A stretch of DNA of 64,000 nt. Source: Patella vulgata (taxonomy: Eukaryota > Mollusca > Gastropoda > Patellidae). The stretch is taken from positions 46,549,501 to 46,613,500 of the forward strand of contig NC_065886.2 in the NCBI RefSeq assembly GCF_932274485.2. Direction: 5' to 3'. A program made the position numbers and the translations under genes. The notes under the pieces are model-generated. The model was not told where the DNA came from. It ran no database searches and saw nothing but the letters and a program-made list of their open reading frames with translations. Positions 43,301 through 58,300 of the stretch are shown here, one piece after another; position 1 is the stretch's first letter, and each line of letters opens with the position of its first letter.

Positions 43301-46300
43301 AATATGTGCTTTTAGATTCATTTTTTTCTATTTTACAGTATCAAATAACAGAGCTGTCACAGATTATACATTACAATAGTACATATTAAATACATTGTCA
43401 AGTTTCTTTGTATATATAGGCATTTTAAGAATGGACTTGTAATAGTTACAAGTTACAAAGGAATAAAAAAAAATAGTTATATTTTCTGTGGATAAATAAA
43501 AAATAAAAAAATCTGTGGCAAACAAAATATGTGAAAAATGTCTGTCTGGTTGGATTTTAAAATAAGATGATGGTTTGATAAAAGAGTATAAATCATGTTT
43601 TGACAATATTTAACTTTAAAAACTACTGGGGCCATCTGCAAAGTTTAGATAGTTGAATAAATTTGATAATATTACTTTCCAGCCATCAAAGCGGTTATAT
43701 TTTCAACTGGTCACATGTGCGTCTGCCAAAGTTTATGTAAACTAAATGAATGCTCCCTGCAACCATTGTCAATAAATTCATGTAATCTGGATCCAAGTTA
43801 TAAAATTTCCGAGATTCTGCGCTGTGCCAACAATCAACGAAACGACATCCATTTCATGTCATTCGGTCAACACAACAAGCTTTGATAAAATAACACCCTC
43901 AACTAACATTATACGGTAAAAAACACTGTGATCAACATTACTGACCCCCCCCATAGAAACCATAACCTAGCAATTTGAACTATTAGATACACCTAATACA
44001 TCCGTATTTCCAACATTTCTATGCATACCTCTTGTACTTTTTTTGCCAACACCAAATATTTTTTCAGCACTTGATTGAAATTTGGTCAATTTATGACTTT
44101 GCTGCCCTCGTTGGGGAATTTAACAATACGATTACTTGTTTCAAGAGCACCAACATTCAGTAATACCCAAGCAAACTGTTAAAGGCAAACAATGTCCCTG
44201 TACATGGCCAACATGCAGAGGTTTAGACAGCGTCTGCCAAACCATTTAAGTTTTTTTAAGGTTGCAACTTAAAAGACAGTAAGGTGTTGTCAAAGATAGC
44301 CACCCACAATCTTTATTAATACATGCATTTTTACGAAAAAGCAAAGAATTCTTCAACTGGATTTTACATATATATCTTGTGGTTTTTCAGTCTTTCTGAT
44401 AAAAAACTGTTGTTTTTTGTTCAATGAATTCTAACCTAGCAGACAACAGATTTTCTTTTGTAGCAGATAATATGTATACTGTTTTTCTAATGTTTGAACA
44501 CACATTTTGTGCAATGGAGAGAAGGGTCAGGTTTACACCAATGACATTTGACCCAGGAGATGTTACTCTTTTTCTTCCATGTAAACTAGTTTAACCTCTT
44601 TTGCTATCATCTCATGGACTTTGCTGGGAAAATCTTGTGAAGTAGGAACAATTTCAGTTTTCTCATCTGCCTATTTTCACATGAAAGTTTCTAGTCAGAA
44701 CATAAAAATTGGTCTTGGCATTAGTTTAACATGAATTAATATAATAGAATCATCAGGTTCCGTTTTTATATGTTTTTTTATTCATATGAAGAAAGCGCTA
44801 CGCATAAATACACAAATGACTAATAACATGGCGACTTCTTAATTAAGATTTTAAAAACATGTTACAACACCAAAAGTCTGAAACAAGAAATAAAGTGTAA
44901 CAGATAGCTCAAAATCATAAACTATCAAATAAATCAACTTACATTCTCACAAATGGTTTTTGTAATTCATTTCAAAAAATATTTCCTTGAGCATAATTGG
45001 AAAATATATATTCAAACTACTCGGGGAAAACAAGTTTATTAAAAATATAAACCAATAAATCTTATACTAAGCTGATTTTAACAAGCCCAATAGTACTATA
45101 TATTGACCAGGAACCGGACCCCCCCCCCCCCCCATGCCCACCTACACAGCCTTTAACTCATCATATCTTATTTACCTATCTATTATACAAAAGGTCATTA
45201 CAATCTGATCAAGTTCTATTCTCCTGTGTAAAAACCTATAAGACTAAAAGCATGTTATTATCAGGAGCAGATAGATAATGGATTGTGAAATAATTAATCT
45301 ATTATATTCCAGACTATTGACCTCCTTTATATAATATTCATTTATCTGGGCATAAATCTAACTTAAATTTACATAACATTCTCATATAAGGAAATAACAC
45401 ATTACTGATGAACTAATTTCAAATTCAGTCCTGATGAACTTTGATATAGAGATTATTGTAATGCTATACTTAACAATTTGAAAGAGGAGCCATTAATTAT
45501 TAATGTGATATATAAATTGGATTGAACAGGTAATGATTGCTATTGATATATTTATTCTATTTGTGGTGACACTGCAAATAGTCCCATAAATATCCAAGCT
45601 CAAAGCAAAATAAGAGATAAACTTTTTGGGCAATATATCTCAGATTGGTCTCTGTTTGGAGAAATTTAGGCAGATTAGTTGATAATTTTTAGTTATTTTG
45701 TTGTTATTGAAAATTCATGTATAATGTCTTTATCTACAGATTATCAATAGGGTTTAAAATGTCTGTGGTCACTTCAAAGAGATTTTTGTTTGTTGGCATA
45801 GCTCTGTGTATAAAACTCAATAAGAAGAAACATGTCTTTATTTATATTTTTTAAGTCATTTACATAATTATTTATATATTATTTATAAAAAAAAATTATA
45901 AAAAAAAGAAGAATGACTTAAATTGAAGACCAGGAATTTGTTTTAAATCACATGTGTACAATTTGTCATTGTATAATTTGAATGACAATTGTTCATTTTT
46001 AAAAAAAAAAAAAAAATTTACACATCAAATGCAGACATACTTTGTCTCAATATTTACTGTTTTCTTATACAGTACACATTGATGTTCCATGTGTCTGAAA
46101 CCAGATACATTGCGCCACCTTTCAGGCTCTATGTCTGCCAAACTGCACAAATTAAAAAACAACCCTTGATGTTATGGCTTAAAGTTGTCATTTGTTTCCA
46201 AATATCACATCACTGATAATTATCAACAATGAGATCAACATTCTTTTATACTTTTTGAAAATTGTTTCAATACACTTGACATCACATGTCCATGATAACT

Positions 46301-49300
46301 TGGATAAGCCATCTTTCAATTGGGTGACCAATCATAATAGTGCACATCGCCATTAGGTGAAGATTTTAACATTTGTTTCTCGACAGCTCTCACACAATAC
46401 ATTGGGAATGAGCCACTTCACCTTCTTATTGAAATGATATGGTGTCAGCAATGAGACCTGTGAAGATGGACATGAGCAATGCAGAGTGCTATAAGGGAAA
46501 TTTCTGTGGATCCTTAACATGGTGCCAACCTTAGGAAATGAAATGGGGTTTAACTTCTTACTTTTGAGAACCCAGTCGATCAGTGAGTGAAGATGGGCGT
46601 ATACAATACAGTGTGTTATTTCCAACTGTCTGTGAATAATTAATGAGCTGCCAATGGTACCCGGGTTTTATTTTTTGTCCCATGCAAATGAATAGACATT
46701 TTTCCTTGCCAAGCTCCCCATCTAGCACCACAGACAAAAGAAGCTGGATTGAAAATCCTGAGGAACTTTCTTACGCTAAATAGAGATCAAACCGAGGACC
46801 TCCAGTACTTGAGTAAGTGTAATACCCAACAAACCATCGTGACTCCCCATTCTTCTTCAAGTTAACGTTTTTGGATGAGTAAATGTTCGTACAAAGTCTG
46901 ATTAGGAATGGAGGTTAATGTCTTTTTATTGTTAACACAATAATTTGGTCATTCTAAAGTTGATAGAATAGTGCACATAGTCATTTGGGGAAGAAAGTGT
47001 GGCAGGCGATAGTATTAAGAATCTAAATAAAACTAATGGGTTTAGGGAGAATAGAGCAACCTTAAATTTTATTATTTATTTTACTTACAAATTATTATCA
47101 AACTATGAATCAACTAAAACTCAATTTTTAAGACAGGAATAACATGCAGGTATTTTTTTTTTTTTAATCCCATATCAGAGAATGTTTAAATGGTGGTAGA
47201 GAGTTTAATTATTCAATTCTCATTTTTTTCCCAGCAGCAAATGAAAAAAAAAAAAATAGAAAGTGTATTTAAACAATTTGTTACTACATTGTTAACTTGT
47301 GGACAGTAATACAGTTCAACATCTTCGTCAACTCAATATTTCAGGATGCCTTACATTTAATATCATTTATTATATCTACGTGTGTAATCGGTGTAATGCT
47401 AGTTAGAAGAATTTTGTCCTGACAGCAGCATGTCTGACTATCCTTTTTAGAATTCCAATTGTCAAACATACGCTTGTGTTCACACCTGGGACATTCTATT
47501 TGAGTCATATTCCCCTTGGCCTATCTTCCTCGGCCTGTTTCTTCTAGCTAGTCTTGATAATACATGACTGTCATATTACTGGATGATCTGAGACTAATCA
47601 TTGCACTAACAGTTTTATAGCACGCTCCTGTAGCACTTCTGCTAAGAATTCAATCATATTATTTTAAAGCATGTCTGTCGCGTGCCCTTATATTCTGAAC
47701 ATCATTTTATATTTTGAAATACATATTCTGATACAAGCCATCAAATTACAGCCATGTTTAAAGAATATTATAAAAAAATCAATGTTAATCAAACTATAAA
47801 TAAACTTATCTTTACCTATGATATTTATTCTTGACTATCTTATTTCATGTTGATCAATATCCTAATTTACTTAATCGGGAATACATTTTAAAGAGGTATC
47901 AACATTTTAAAGACCCATCTTCATTTTAAAGACCCATCTTCATTAGCCCAGTGGGAGCAGAGCAGTAGGACGTCAAACCACATTTCATTTCAGTTGCAAA
48001 ATGATTTTTAGAGTGGGGGATGGAGGTACATAGAGCCCCACCTCGATAGCGTTATCATTGTGTCGAAACATAAACCAACAGGAAGTCCTGATTATCAGAG
48101 GTGGGAACTAGTCTCAGGAGCTCGAGTCGCTGACTTTAGTACTGAGCCGAGTCGCAAAATCTTCACAAAGTCCACAGATCATCAAATGAGTTAGAAATTC
48201 ATGGTGAAATATGGCAAGTTAAGAGTTATGTCCCCTCACCGTGACCTTAGCTCTTTCAAGTCACGATAAATATTTCGAGTCGAGTCCGCGTCTTAAAATG
48301 GAGTCAATTCCAAGACGCAGAACTTAAGTTCCTACCTCAGCCGATTATATGATTTTAATCATAAAATGTTTAACATCATTTATCGTGACACTTGAATTTG
48401 ACACTATTTATAAGGAAAAAATTATCCAAAAGTTTTTAGTCATATCCTTGTAAGATAATAACCATAATACAAATATCAAATTTACGAAAACAAAATAATT
48501 AATGATTCTAATTAAAACATAAATTACAAAACCATCAACAATTATTATTCAAATTATTTTAATATGATTCCATATTTATGTTTAAAGAAAGATAACATAT
48601 GTAGGAACATGTTAAGACAAAGAGGGAAGTTATTAAATGACAACTTGTCAGATATTTGTCAAGTTATAAGAGATTTATTACCACACTGTCCTAGAAAAAC
48701 AAGTTGAATACATAATTTAAACATCTATTTCTCATTATTTGTATGCTGCAATCAAACACTCGAAATAGACCAAATCTCAATTTTATAAAATAAGGAGGGG
48801 ATCAAAGTTGCAGTCAAAAGATTTAGATTTTAGAAATTGTCAAGATAATCCGATACTAATATATTGTAACAATCTCAGAAATTTTAACCTATAGATCGAA
48901 TGTTTATAAGAATATAAAACCAACAGGGGGTGATCACAATATACATGAAATGTGGTATTAGCAAAGCAGGATCTTTGTTTCAACCAGCTTGTATACATTT
49001 AACCTGGACTAACAATAATTTACCTGAACTGAAATTCAAAAACCAGCGGCTGCCGGGCAGGAAACGCCCACATTTTGCAAGAGATGGATAGAGAACAAGT
49101 TATTGAGAGGAACCAAGATCTTTGGGTTGTAAACATGCATTTCAAGTTTCATCAAAATCGGATCAAAATTGTGTTTTTTGTACAATCAGGGGCCATATAA
49201 TCCATGAAAAATGCATTATGGGAGATAAGATAAATAGCTGGCTGTTCGTTCTCACTATAATAGTTAAAAATGAGATAATGTAATGGCAATTTGCTGAAAA

Positions 49301-52300
49301 TTTCTGTCAAATTGAGCCACTATATATGAACCGAGAATTAAGTGATTGAAATTTCGGCCTAGCTTCGATCATCATTACTAAAGTCTGTACGATAAAAAAC
49401 ATAGCTTTGATCATCCATTTCATGATTAAATTATGAATGGAAGTCGAGCAGCAAATAGGATCATAATCCAGTAAATATCACAGGCTAGCGATGCCAACGA
49501 GAGTTGATTATGGTTTGGATAAGTTAATTTATGTCTAATTAATAATTTAGATAACATTTCAGGCCTAAAGAAAGACCTGCAATTGGCAGATTTAGCTCTT
49601 GCATAATGTATGTTGAAGCTATTGTCCGATACATGCCGATACATGTAGAGTGTCCACAAACAAATAGTGGACGGACGGACGGGGGCGAGTACAATACATA
49701 AAAATATGTATAATTCACTGTTTTTGTTTTCAAATAAGAGAATCTTGCATCATCCTAGTACACTCCAGATCTCGACCCTACAATCGATTCCACTTTTCAG
49801 CCCCACACAATAGACTTTCCGGATTCATCCCTAACTTGACATTCACCATAAATCTAACTTACCAAACAAAATTGTTATTAAAGATACATGTAGGTCTACT
49901 TTTACTTGATTTATTGACAAAATTTGTATGTCATGTCATTTAACGGAATATTTAGTATTAAAATATGTCAGATTTAATTTAAAACACAAGTTGAAAGGAA
50001 GGTTAATGGGCAGATTGTGAAATGTTTATTCAGCTATAATAATCCTTGTCTCAACTTGTATCTTTAACCCTTTAAAGGACATTGCCAGATTTTACAAATC
50101 ATACTTTACTTTTTCGGTCAATGTATTCAGATGGTCACTCTCCGAAATGGAGTGGAGTAAACAAAAGAAATATAAAACTTTAATCAGACCACCGATTTCA
50201 CCTGTGTGTTTAACAATGCAAATTCCTTGGAGACAAATGGTAGTTGTGCCTTTTCATCCTGATTCCAATCGAAGTAAATGGCAGTCTCTTGAGGAATTTT
50301 TCAATGTAAGTAATGAAGGTAAAACTTTTATGTTTGATTTTTGTGTTTAATGTGAGCCTAGTTCTAGATAACATATATAAACATTGATATTAGTTGTTTT
50401 ACTATGTTCAACTTACATGTAACCGAGCAGACAAGTAACCCTGTCTTATTTTATAATAATATTACTCTATTTAATATGTTAAAATACATGGCAGACTGAT
50501 GTGTCGGTTTTATTGGGATAGAAATAAGCATAGGGTTAAAAACCTCCAAGAGAAACCCAGGAGGTTAGACAAGCTCTTTATCACCCATGACCATGCTGTG
50601 AGATGAAGAGCTTCCGACACTTTTAGATTGATGAAAGACCATTGTTTCAATATTTTTTTTAAAAAATAGATAATAATGTCAGCCACTCAAATCAACTTTA
50701 ATAAAATAATTAAGGTGTCTCTATTCAACAGCTACCCTTAATTAAATAATACTGTCCGATCTTTCAATATGGCATCCCAAAGTTTAAAACTGGTTACATT
50801 ACTGACGTCAAAAGATCAATCTTTAATAAAGCATAGTACTTGAGTCGATTCTGGTAGCTGTCATGTTTACAGGGTTGGCTCTTGGACAAGAAAAACTTGC
50901 TTTACACAGTAATGCTAAAAACCAGAAAAAAACTACAGGTAAAATGTAGTAAATATATAACTGAACATATACCGGTAAATTTTAAATACAATTTAGAACA
51001 TTCTATAAAATTCATCACAAGACGTCAAAGTAATGATATTTACACACAGAAGACAAATAAAATAACTATGAACATGTTTGGGTGTTAACTGTTAACTCAG
51101 TGTAATCCTGTTCTCAAAAACTATTGGCTTTAAGTCATTAAATAATGTTATATTTCTTGGGATCTGCTGATTGGTCTAAAACCTAATAGTCCTACGCTCC
51201 TATTTCAAAGTTTAAAAAAGTTAAAGTTACATTTTAAAAATTACATTAATTTCATTCGAAGCGGATTCCAAGTTTTATGGTACACAATTAATTTTTAAAA
51301 AATCATAATTCATCAATGTGTAATGTCAATTCAAATCATTTTTTAACATAAATCAGAGAGGACTAGCAAGTTTCTATAAAGGTCATCTTTCAAACATGAA
51401 AACTTATTTTTATCTCAAATTATATTTCTAACTATTTAGCAAAATGAAATGTTCCTAATAAGCCCACTATAATTTATTTACCTGGTAGTTACGAGTAATT
51501 GTTACAAAACTTCAACCATAATATCTGCCATTGATATCTTAGCTCATGCATAACTCACTTGCAAATATACTACATAATACCACACTCTAAATACTCTAAT
51601 AAAATTTGAAGATTGTCAAAATAGCTCCAAAGTATATTTCCTGTTAGTTATAAGGATATGTTCTAAAATCGATGGCGATGTATTTGTAATTTTAACTGTT
51701 GAGACAATTCATCTTAAAACCCTGAAATGTTGGTTGACTTCACCCTTTACAGTAATACATGTATTTGTAGCTTTGCAACCATATTCCTATTATTGCACAA
51801 GCAAAATGTATAAACCGTGAGCAATTTCATTTTACAATTATACAATCATATTTCTATGATATATGGTCTCATTCTCTGATGTTTGTGCCAGAAAAACGAA
51901 AATACATTACTCGAAAAATAGACAGTTCACCGAATCTGTCCAGCCCTTCCGGCTACTCTGCCTATGCTTGTATTCATATTGAATCAGAGCAAATATCTAA
52001 TTGTGTAAATGATATTTCTAATCTTAAAAAAGAACAGATTTGAACTTGTGAGTAATTTTGTTTAGATTTTCAATACAAAGGATTTTAAGAAGATTTTGTA
52101 CTTTTTATTACTGTACGTCTATTCAAGATATCATTCTTTATAACTTGAAACGGATCTGCATTATTATATATTTTGTTGTGTTATATCATACAAATAAAAT
52201 CTGAACAATCCAGTTAATTTGCAGGTATCAATTTCATCAATTTGAATTTAGACCATAAAAAGGTGGGAAGACATCCTTGTTCTCAGTGGTATTTGCCAAG

Positions 52301-55300
52301 TTTTAACCAAATATCCCTAATCATTATCTATCTATTGTTAAAATATAGGTGGAGTATATTCTTATAGTGAATAGTTTAATAATGAATAAAGTCAAAAAGA
52401 ATAGGTGAGCACCTAATCTAAATCTAATTTAAATTTTTTGCTCTTTGTAACTGAATATTTAAATGAAGTAATTCAATATGTTAATGCAACTGCACAAAAG
52501 ATATATAATACATTATTCATGAGATTCTATGAACTATTTACTCTTCCTATACCTTAAACAATATCCATTATAAATTAAAAACATTGTTGTATTCTATGTC
52601 ACCTTCAATAAACATTAAAAATTGACACTGTCTCTATGCAACCCAACAAATAGAAGTTAGTCAATAGCCAGTAAATTTATATGGATTTCCGAATATAACA
52701 CTTTAGCCTTCCTATCTGTCAACTACTACTATATGACAACAATCTACACCGGGACATTCTTTTGTTGTGAATAGTAATTATATGTATTAAAGTGGCATAA
52801 ATTAAAAAGAAATGATAACTCTATAGAGAGGGGATTTTACATTCAATAATTCACATGAATGCAAGGGTCTTAGGCAGACGATCTTACTCCTGGTCAACTT
52901 ACAATTCAATTTTGAACCCATGACTTGCGTGGATGACAGGACTCAGACATTCAACCTTGGGATGAATGAACCCATGAACTCAGGCATTCAACCTTGAGAT
53001 AACTGTGCCAGAAAAAAACAAATAAAGTGTAATTCAGGGTTCTGATTTGTTTTGTTCTAGATCAACATAGAAACCTTTTTGGGAGGATGCAATCCTATGC
53101 ACAGTATCAACACAGAATATGGAGTATCATGAATGTAGTCTTACTGTACAGTACCCACAGTAAGGATAGACTCTATATTAGATATTATTACTTGAGTAAT
53201 TCTGTTTCTAAAAATTGTATTCTCGAGGGTTTTCTACAATGGCAGCAACAAATCAATGCATAGTATACACAGAAGAATGATGATAGCATCTTCTTCACAA
53301 TTTTTAAAGATTTTTACAGTTCACACTTACATTGGTAATGCGTGCATGGCAAAAGCTGTATGTCTAGTCCATCTGATGGTACAGAAAGAAATGACCCTCT
53401 ATTATGCAAAGATTTTTTTGAAGATGATGTGAATAAATTGATTTAAAGATGCATTATGCTGACAATTCTCGCTATAACAGTTTAAAAATAGACAATGAAA
53501 TGGGGATATGTTGAAAATTTCAGTGAAATTACTGCATTCTGAGCAGAGTTATCGCTGTTAGAAGAATAGTGTAATCTTGATTGTCATTGCTACCCTTGTT
53601 AAGATAATAACCATAGCCTTGATTATCCATTTTTAAATTAAATCATTAACTGTCAATCGTTGAAAATCTTGAGTATCTGATGACATCTTGCAAGACTTGA
53701 TTATGGTTTTGGTAAGTTAATAAATGTCTAATTAATAATTTATATAACATGTAAGGCCTAACGAAAGACCTGCAATAGGCAGATTTAGGTCTTGAATAAT
53801 GCCTTTTTAATTGTCAAGGGTTCTTTTACGTGCACAACATCCAAACAACTAGGCACACGTTCCTTGGCAGCTCAGATGTTCACTACCATTGACAAGTGAA
53901 GACCTTGTTTGTAAAATCCAAAAGGTTCTTCTTGACTCTTGACGGGACTTAACAATTAGAAAGACAAATAAGCTTGGCTTTAAGCTACTCTATCCAAAAC
54001 TTCATTCACCAAACTAACTCTACCGACTGATCTAATCCAATTAAACACATTCCATTCAAAATCAAGATTAGAACTATTTATTTGTTGCTAAATACGCAAC
54101 ATCACTTAGATAAGTCAATTATAAGTGCAAAATCTCTATTTGGAAACAAATCATTTAAGGAAAATTCCAACAAATTGTAAGTAAATTTTACAGCTAACTG
54201 AGCCACGATAGTTAGCAGTGGCGAGGGTGAGTAAACAGATCGTCTGCAACACACATCTATCAAACAAACACAGCAGACGACACTCAAAGCACATTGTCAA
54301 TCGCTAAAACAAAGTTTATTTTTTAACTCCATCATTGATTTAGAGGATTCGGGAACAGTATTTTGTTAGGATATTTTTTTCTGTGTGAAAACATGTAAAA
54401 ATGCAGGTCCGTAACCTGCACGAGTAAATGAATAGAATATCTAAGCAGGGATAACGTATTCCGAATATGTTACCGAACAACAGATACACTTTGTTCAAGA
54501 GTCATTGAAAAAAAAAAATTATTGTCAAGAAGTCAATATGAAATTGTCTATTTTTGAAACTTGCTTATTTACCAAAAGTGTAAAGGCACACGAAAATAGT
54601 ATCCAGTATCATCATGTCGTCACTGTAACCACAATAAAAGTTGGTCTGGACAAAAGTGAGTCTATTGTGTATATTGGTGGGGGAGGGGAAAGGAAATGGG
54701 CTTTAGCACCCACTCAACACAAACTAAGCCATTTCGCGATTAATGTATGGTTCAATTTTATTTCAATCATTTGCTTGAGCATAGGGGCCTTAGCAGTTGG
54801 AGAAAACCAACGAGTTTGGATAGGCAATCATATGCCTTGTCACCTACAAGCAGGGAATCGAAACCACACTACATGACTCAATGACAGACCTTATGCATTG
54901 CCTTTTTGGGGAAGGGGTAGCTGGTCGCATAGTTGGCCTCAAGTGGGTCGTGGGTTGGGTAAACCCCCAGCCTATACTGTCATGGGTCACACCAGTATTT
55001 ATGTACATCTTATGATTGGCTGATAGAAATGACCTTCACTTTACATTTAAAAAAATACAGAGTGCATTATTAATTGAGAAAACATTTAACACAAGACATT
55101 GTAAGAAGAGTATAGTAAACAATGAGGTCACCCTATATACACAGTCAACAGTATTTTTGTATAGACCAATATTCGTTAGTGCAAATGCAGCAACTGAGAC
55201 TAACATGTATGTTCCCAATAGGATATTTTTTTATACTTGAATAGTTGAGTACAAACAGTTATATTGGTCCTTCCCACAGATAGTAGACACTATATACACA

Positions 55301-58300
55301 GTATACAACATCTACAATAAACTTACATCAGATTACTAAACATTGACTTATAGAAATATCCTACTCATCACACATGTCAGTTCTTAATGCTTTTCGTTCT
55401 ATCTTTCATTTTCAAAATATCTGATGGTGAAAGTGGAAAATTCTTGATTTTCATTTTACAACTTTATTTTTTTTATCTTATTGTAGGGCTTTTCTATTAA
55501 TTAATCACAACTTCAATAATCCTAATAATAAAACCTTTGGCATTGTGATTTGTATGTAATATGCCTACCATATGTTAATCCTCCATTCTATTTTGATTAA
55601 GGACCACACCCATTCAGAGGAATTAATTTCAGGGGAGAATTTGTTTTAAAAGTTTATTATTGTTCAGTGTAATTTAATTGTTCAATATTGTTCAGTATAT
55701 TATTCTAATTGGTCATAATTGTTCTATAAAATATCAGCAACTCATTATGCACACAGCTCGTTTAGCAGAATAAAACTTAAAACTAAATCTGATTAAAACA
55801 CAGAACCTTTCTTTCTTTTTTTTAATGTTAAAAATTTTATTTGTCTTTACAAAACTTCAGGTATAATTATAAACAAACAAACAAACAAAATATAGTTCAA
55901 TCAGATTAATTTTTAAAACTCTTATGTTTGATGGCCAATTACAGACACATGCCCAACATGTCATATACCTCAATATCACCATAATGGATGGGTCACAAAA
56001 ACGTAAATTTCATAAAAGTATTATTCATCTTAATTACTAATGACATTTGTAACCAGAGATGACAATGTTCTATAACAAAACATATCATCCATTAATTTCT
56101 AGCTACCAGCCATATAATTACAAATAAAATCTATAAATATAAGATAATAGGTGAAAGTAAGTAATCATATATGTATTTATAAGTGTAAATACTGGTATTT
56201 AGTGTTAGATTTCAATATCCTTTATAGTACCAAATGTAAACAAAGTAGGTAAAACTGATATACTTAGATATCAATCCTGGTATCATATATCTTATAAAAC
56301 TGACATCATTAAATAGCTGGAATTTGTGTGCTGTTTAATATACAGTATTAAATATAAGTACTCTATATAGACATATAACAATAGGTCACAAATCTTAATA
56401 TCATTTAGTATACAGACTCATTTCATTCACATTATAGAAGAATATTATATATATATATATATATATACACATCGGCCAGTATGTGATAAATCGTTTACAC
56501 AATAGATCAATATATACTCTTAGCAACATATGTGACAAAACCATTATTTTAACCAAACGCAATCTTTTCATAAACAAAAATATCCAATTATATATACAGA
56601 TTTATAAAATGCCAACTAATTTAAAAAAAATAGGTTGCCAGCCAACATAACATAGCCCACCCGATAACACTTCAATATATCCCAAGAAGATCACAATAAA
56701 AATCTTAAAAAATTATGAAACAGGGAGTTATTTCAAGGACAAAGAAAGGCTGGAAAAACTCTGAAAGTTGCTTAGAACTCTGCACTTAATATTTCACACT
56801 ACATATTGGCCTGTACATTTTTAGAGGAGTCATCCAGTATCTCTCCCATAACCACTTAATGAAAAAAATCAACCATCCATTTAAACATAAAATCCCCTTA
56901 TTTGCCTTTTCTTATTGATCTTCTGCTTGTGAGCATGTGTGAAATTCAATTTCAACAAAAATGTTTCCACAGACTTCCTGACGAAGCACCTCACGTTCAT
57001 CCAATTTTTACCTCCTTTTTTTCCAATAAAACAGTCAACAAAGAAGGAGCCAGCTACTCCTAATAGCATCCTATACATGTGCATGAATTGTACTCAATGG
57101 CAAAAACAACCACACAATTTTCCAGAGAATGAATTAGTTTTTTTTTTCTTTATCAAAAATAAGAATCCACTGCAAACAAAGATGCATTTCTTGGTCACTT
57201 TGAAGACAAAATCAAATAAGCAACTTCTTTATCATCAAGTAATCTCTTTTATCTATCAGCAAGTAATCAAGTAATCCAGATCTCAAATAATTCAGCCATA
57301 CAAAGTGTTAATTGTGTACTTTTAAATGCACTCACAACAATGGGATCTTACCAATTATACTAAACTGCAGTACAATGATGTAAAAAGATATTATAATCCT
57401 TTATGTTATCTAGGTGTAATAAGAGTTTTGAAAAGTTTGACAAATAAAATACTAAAATTCTTAAGGAATATATTTCAACATATTCAATAAGGAAAAGGGA
57501 ATGTATGATGATGTGGGCCACCGAGTTTCTTCACCCTAATTTTGACCAGTTTTCTCCTATTAGCACCAGTTAGCACCTATTTAACCCATGGTCTAAACCT
57601 CTCTTGTTAAAAGCTGAAACATCAGTCTACCATGAATAGGGTAGGTAAGTAGTCTATAACATGAATAGGGTAGGTAAGTAGTCTATAACATGAACTAAAG
57701 TAGGCTTAATCACCAACAAAATGTACAGAAACGTCCAAAATTTCCCCTAAAAGAGTCATTATTTTAAGAGCTAAATCTGCCTATTGCAGGTCTTTTTTGG
57801 GGGGCTTAAATGTTATATAAATTATTAATTAGACATAATCAAATCTCTATGCCATCGGATGGCTCCGATTTTAAGTAGATTAGAATGGTTTGGCCATTTA
57901 ATGATTAAATTTGAAAATGGAAGGACGAGACTAAGTTGAATTACCAGCACCGTGGTTATGATAATAAACAATCAATGCACACATCTTGTAATAAACTATA
58001 CAGTATTTAGATGGAATCCACTGAATATCTTAGAGGGAAAATATTTTTTAAGAAATCTAAAGTTAGAACTTTATGGTTCTCATGCCCCACCCTTAGTTGG
58101 ATAAATCTGCATAAGCAGCTCTAAAAAAAAACATACCGGGTACCGCCAAAATTATAACAAGAAAATGTAATCACAAAATTGCCAAATATTAACACAACAA
58201 GGTGAGATTAATGTAGATAGCTAAATAATAAATGTAACATAAAATGTGTCTATCTAAATATGGGCAAATATACAATAAATGTAACACAAGATGGTCAGCT

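Noticed and set aside
43990-44100. Possible minus-strand exon (VLKKYLVLAKKVQE...) near 44000-44100
   Set aside because: About 30 codons beginning after a stop, with no matching acceptor and no family resemblance; expected by chance.
54505-54876. 123-codon + strand open frame
   Set aside because: Its second half is a reversed SINE-A copy and the first half has no splice or homology support.
56939-57274. 111-codon + strand open frame
   Set aside because: AT-rich, Lys/Phe/Asn-biased, no domain, no splice support; typical random frame.
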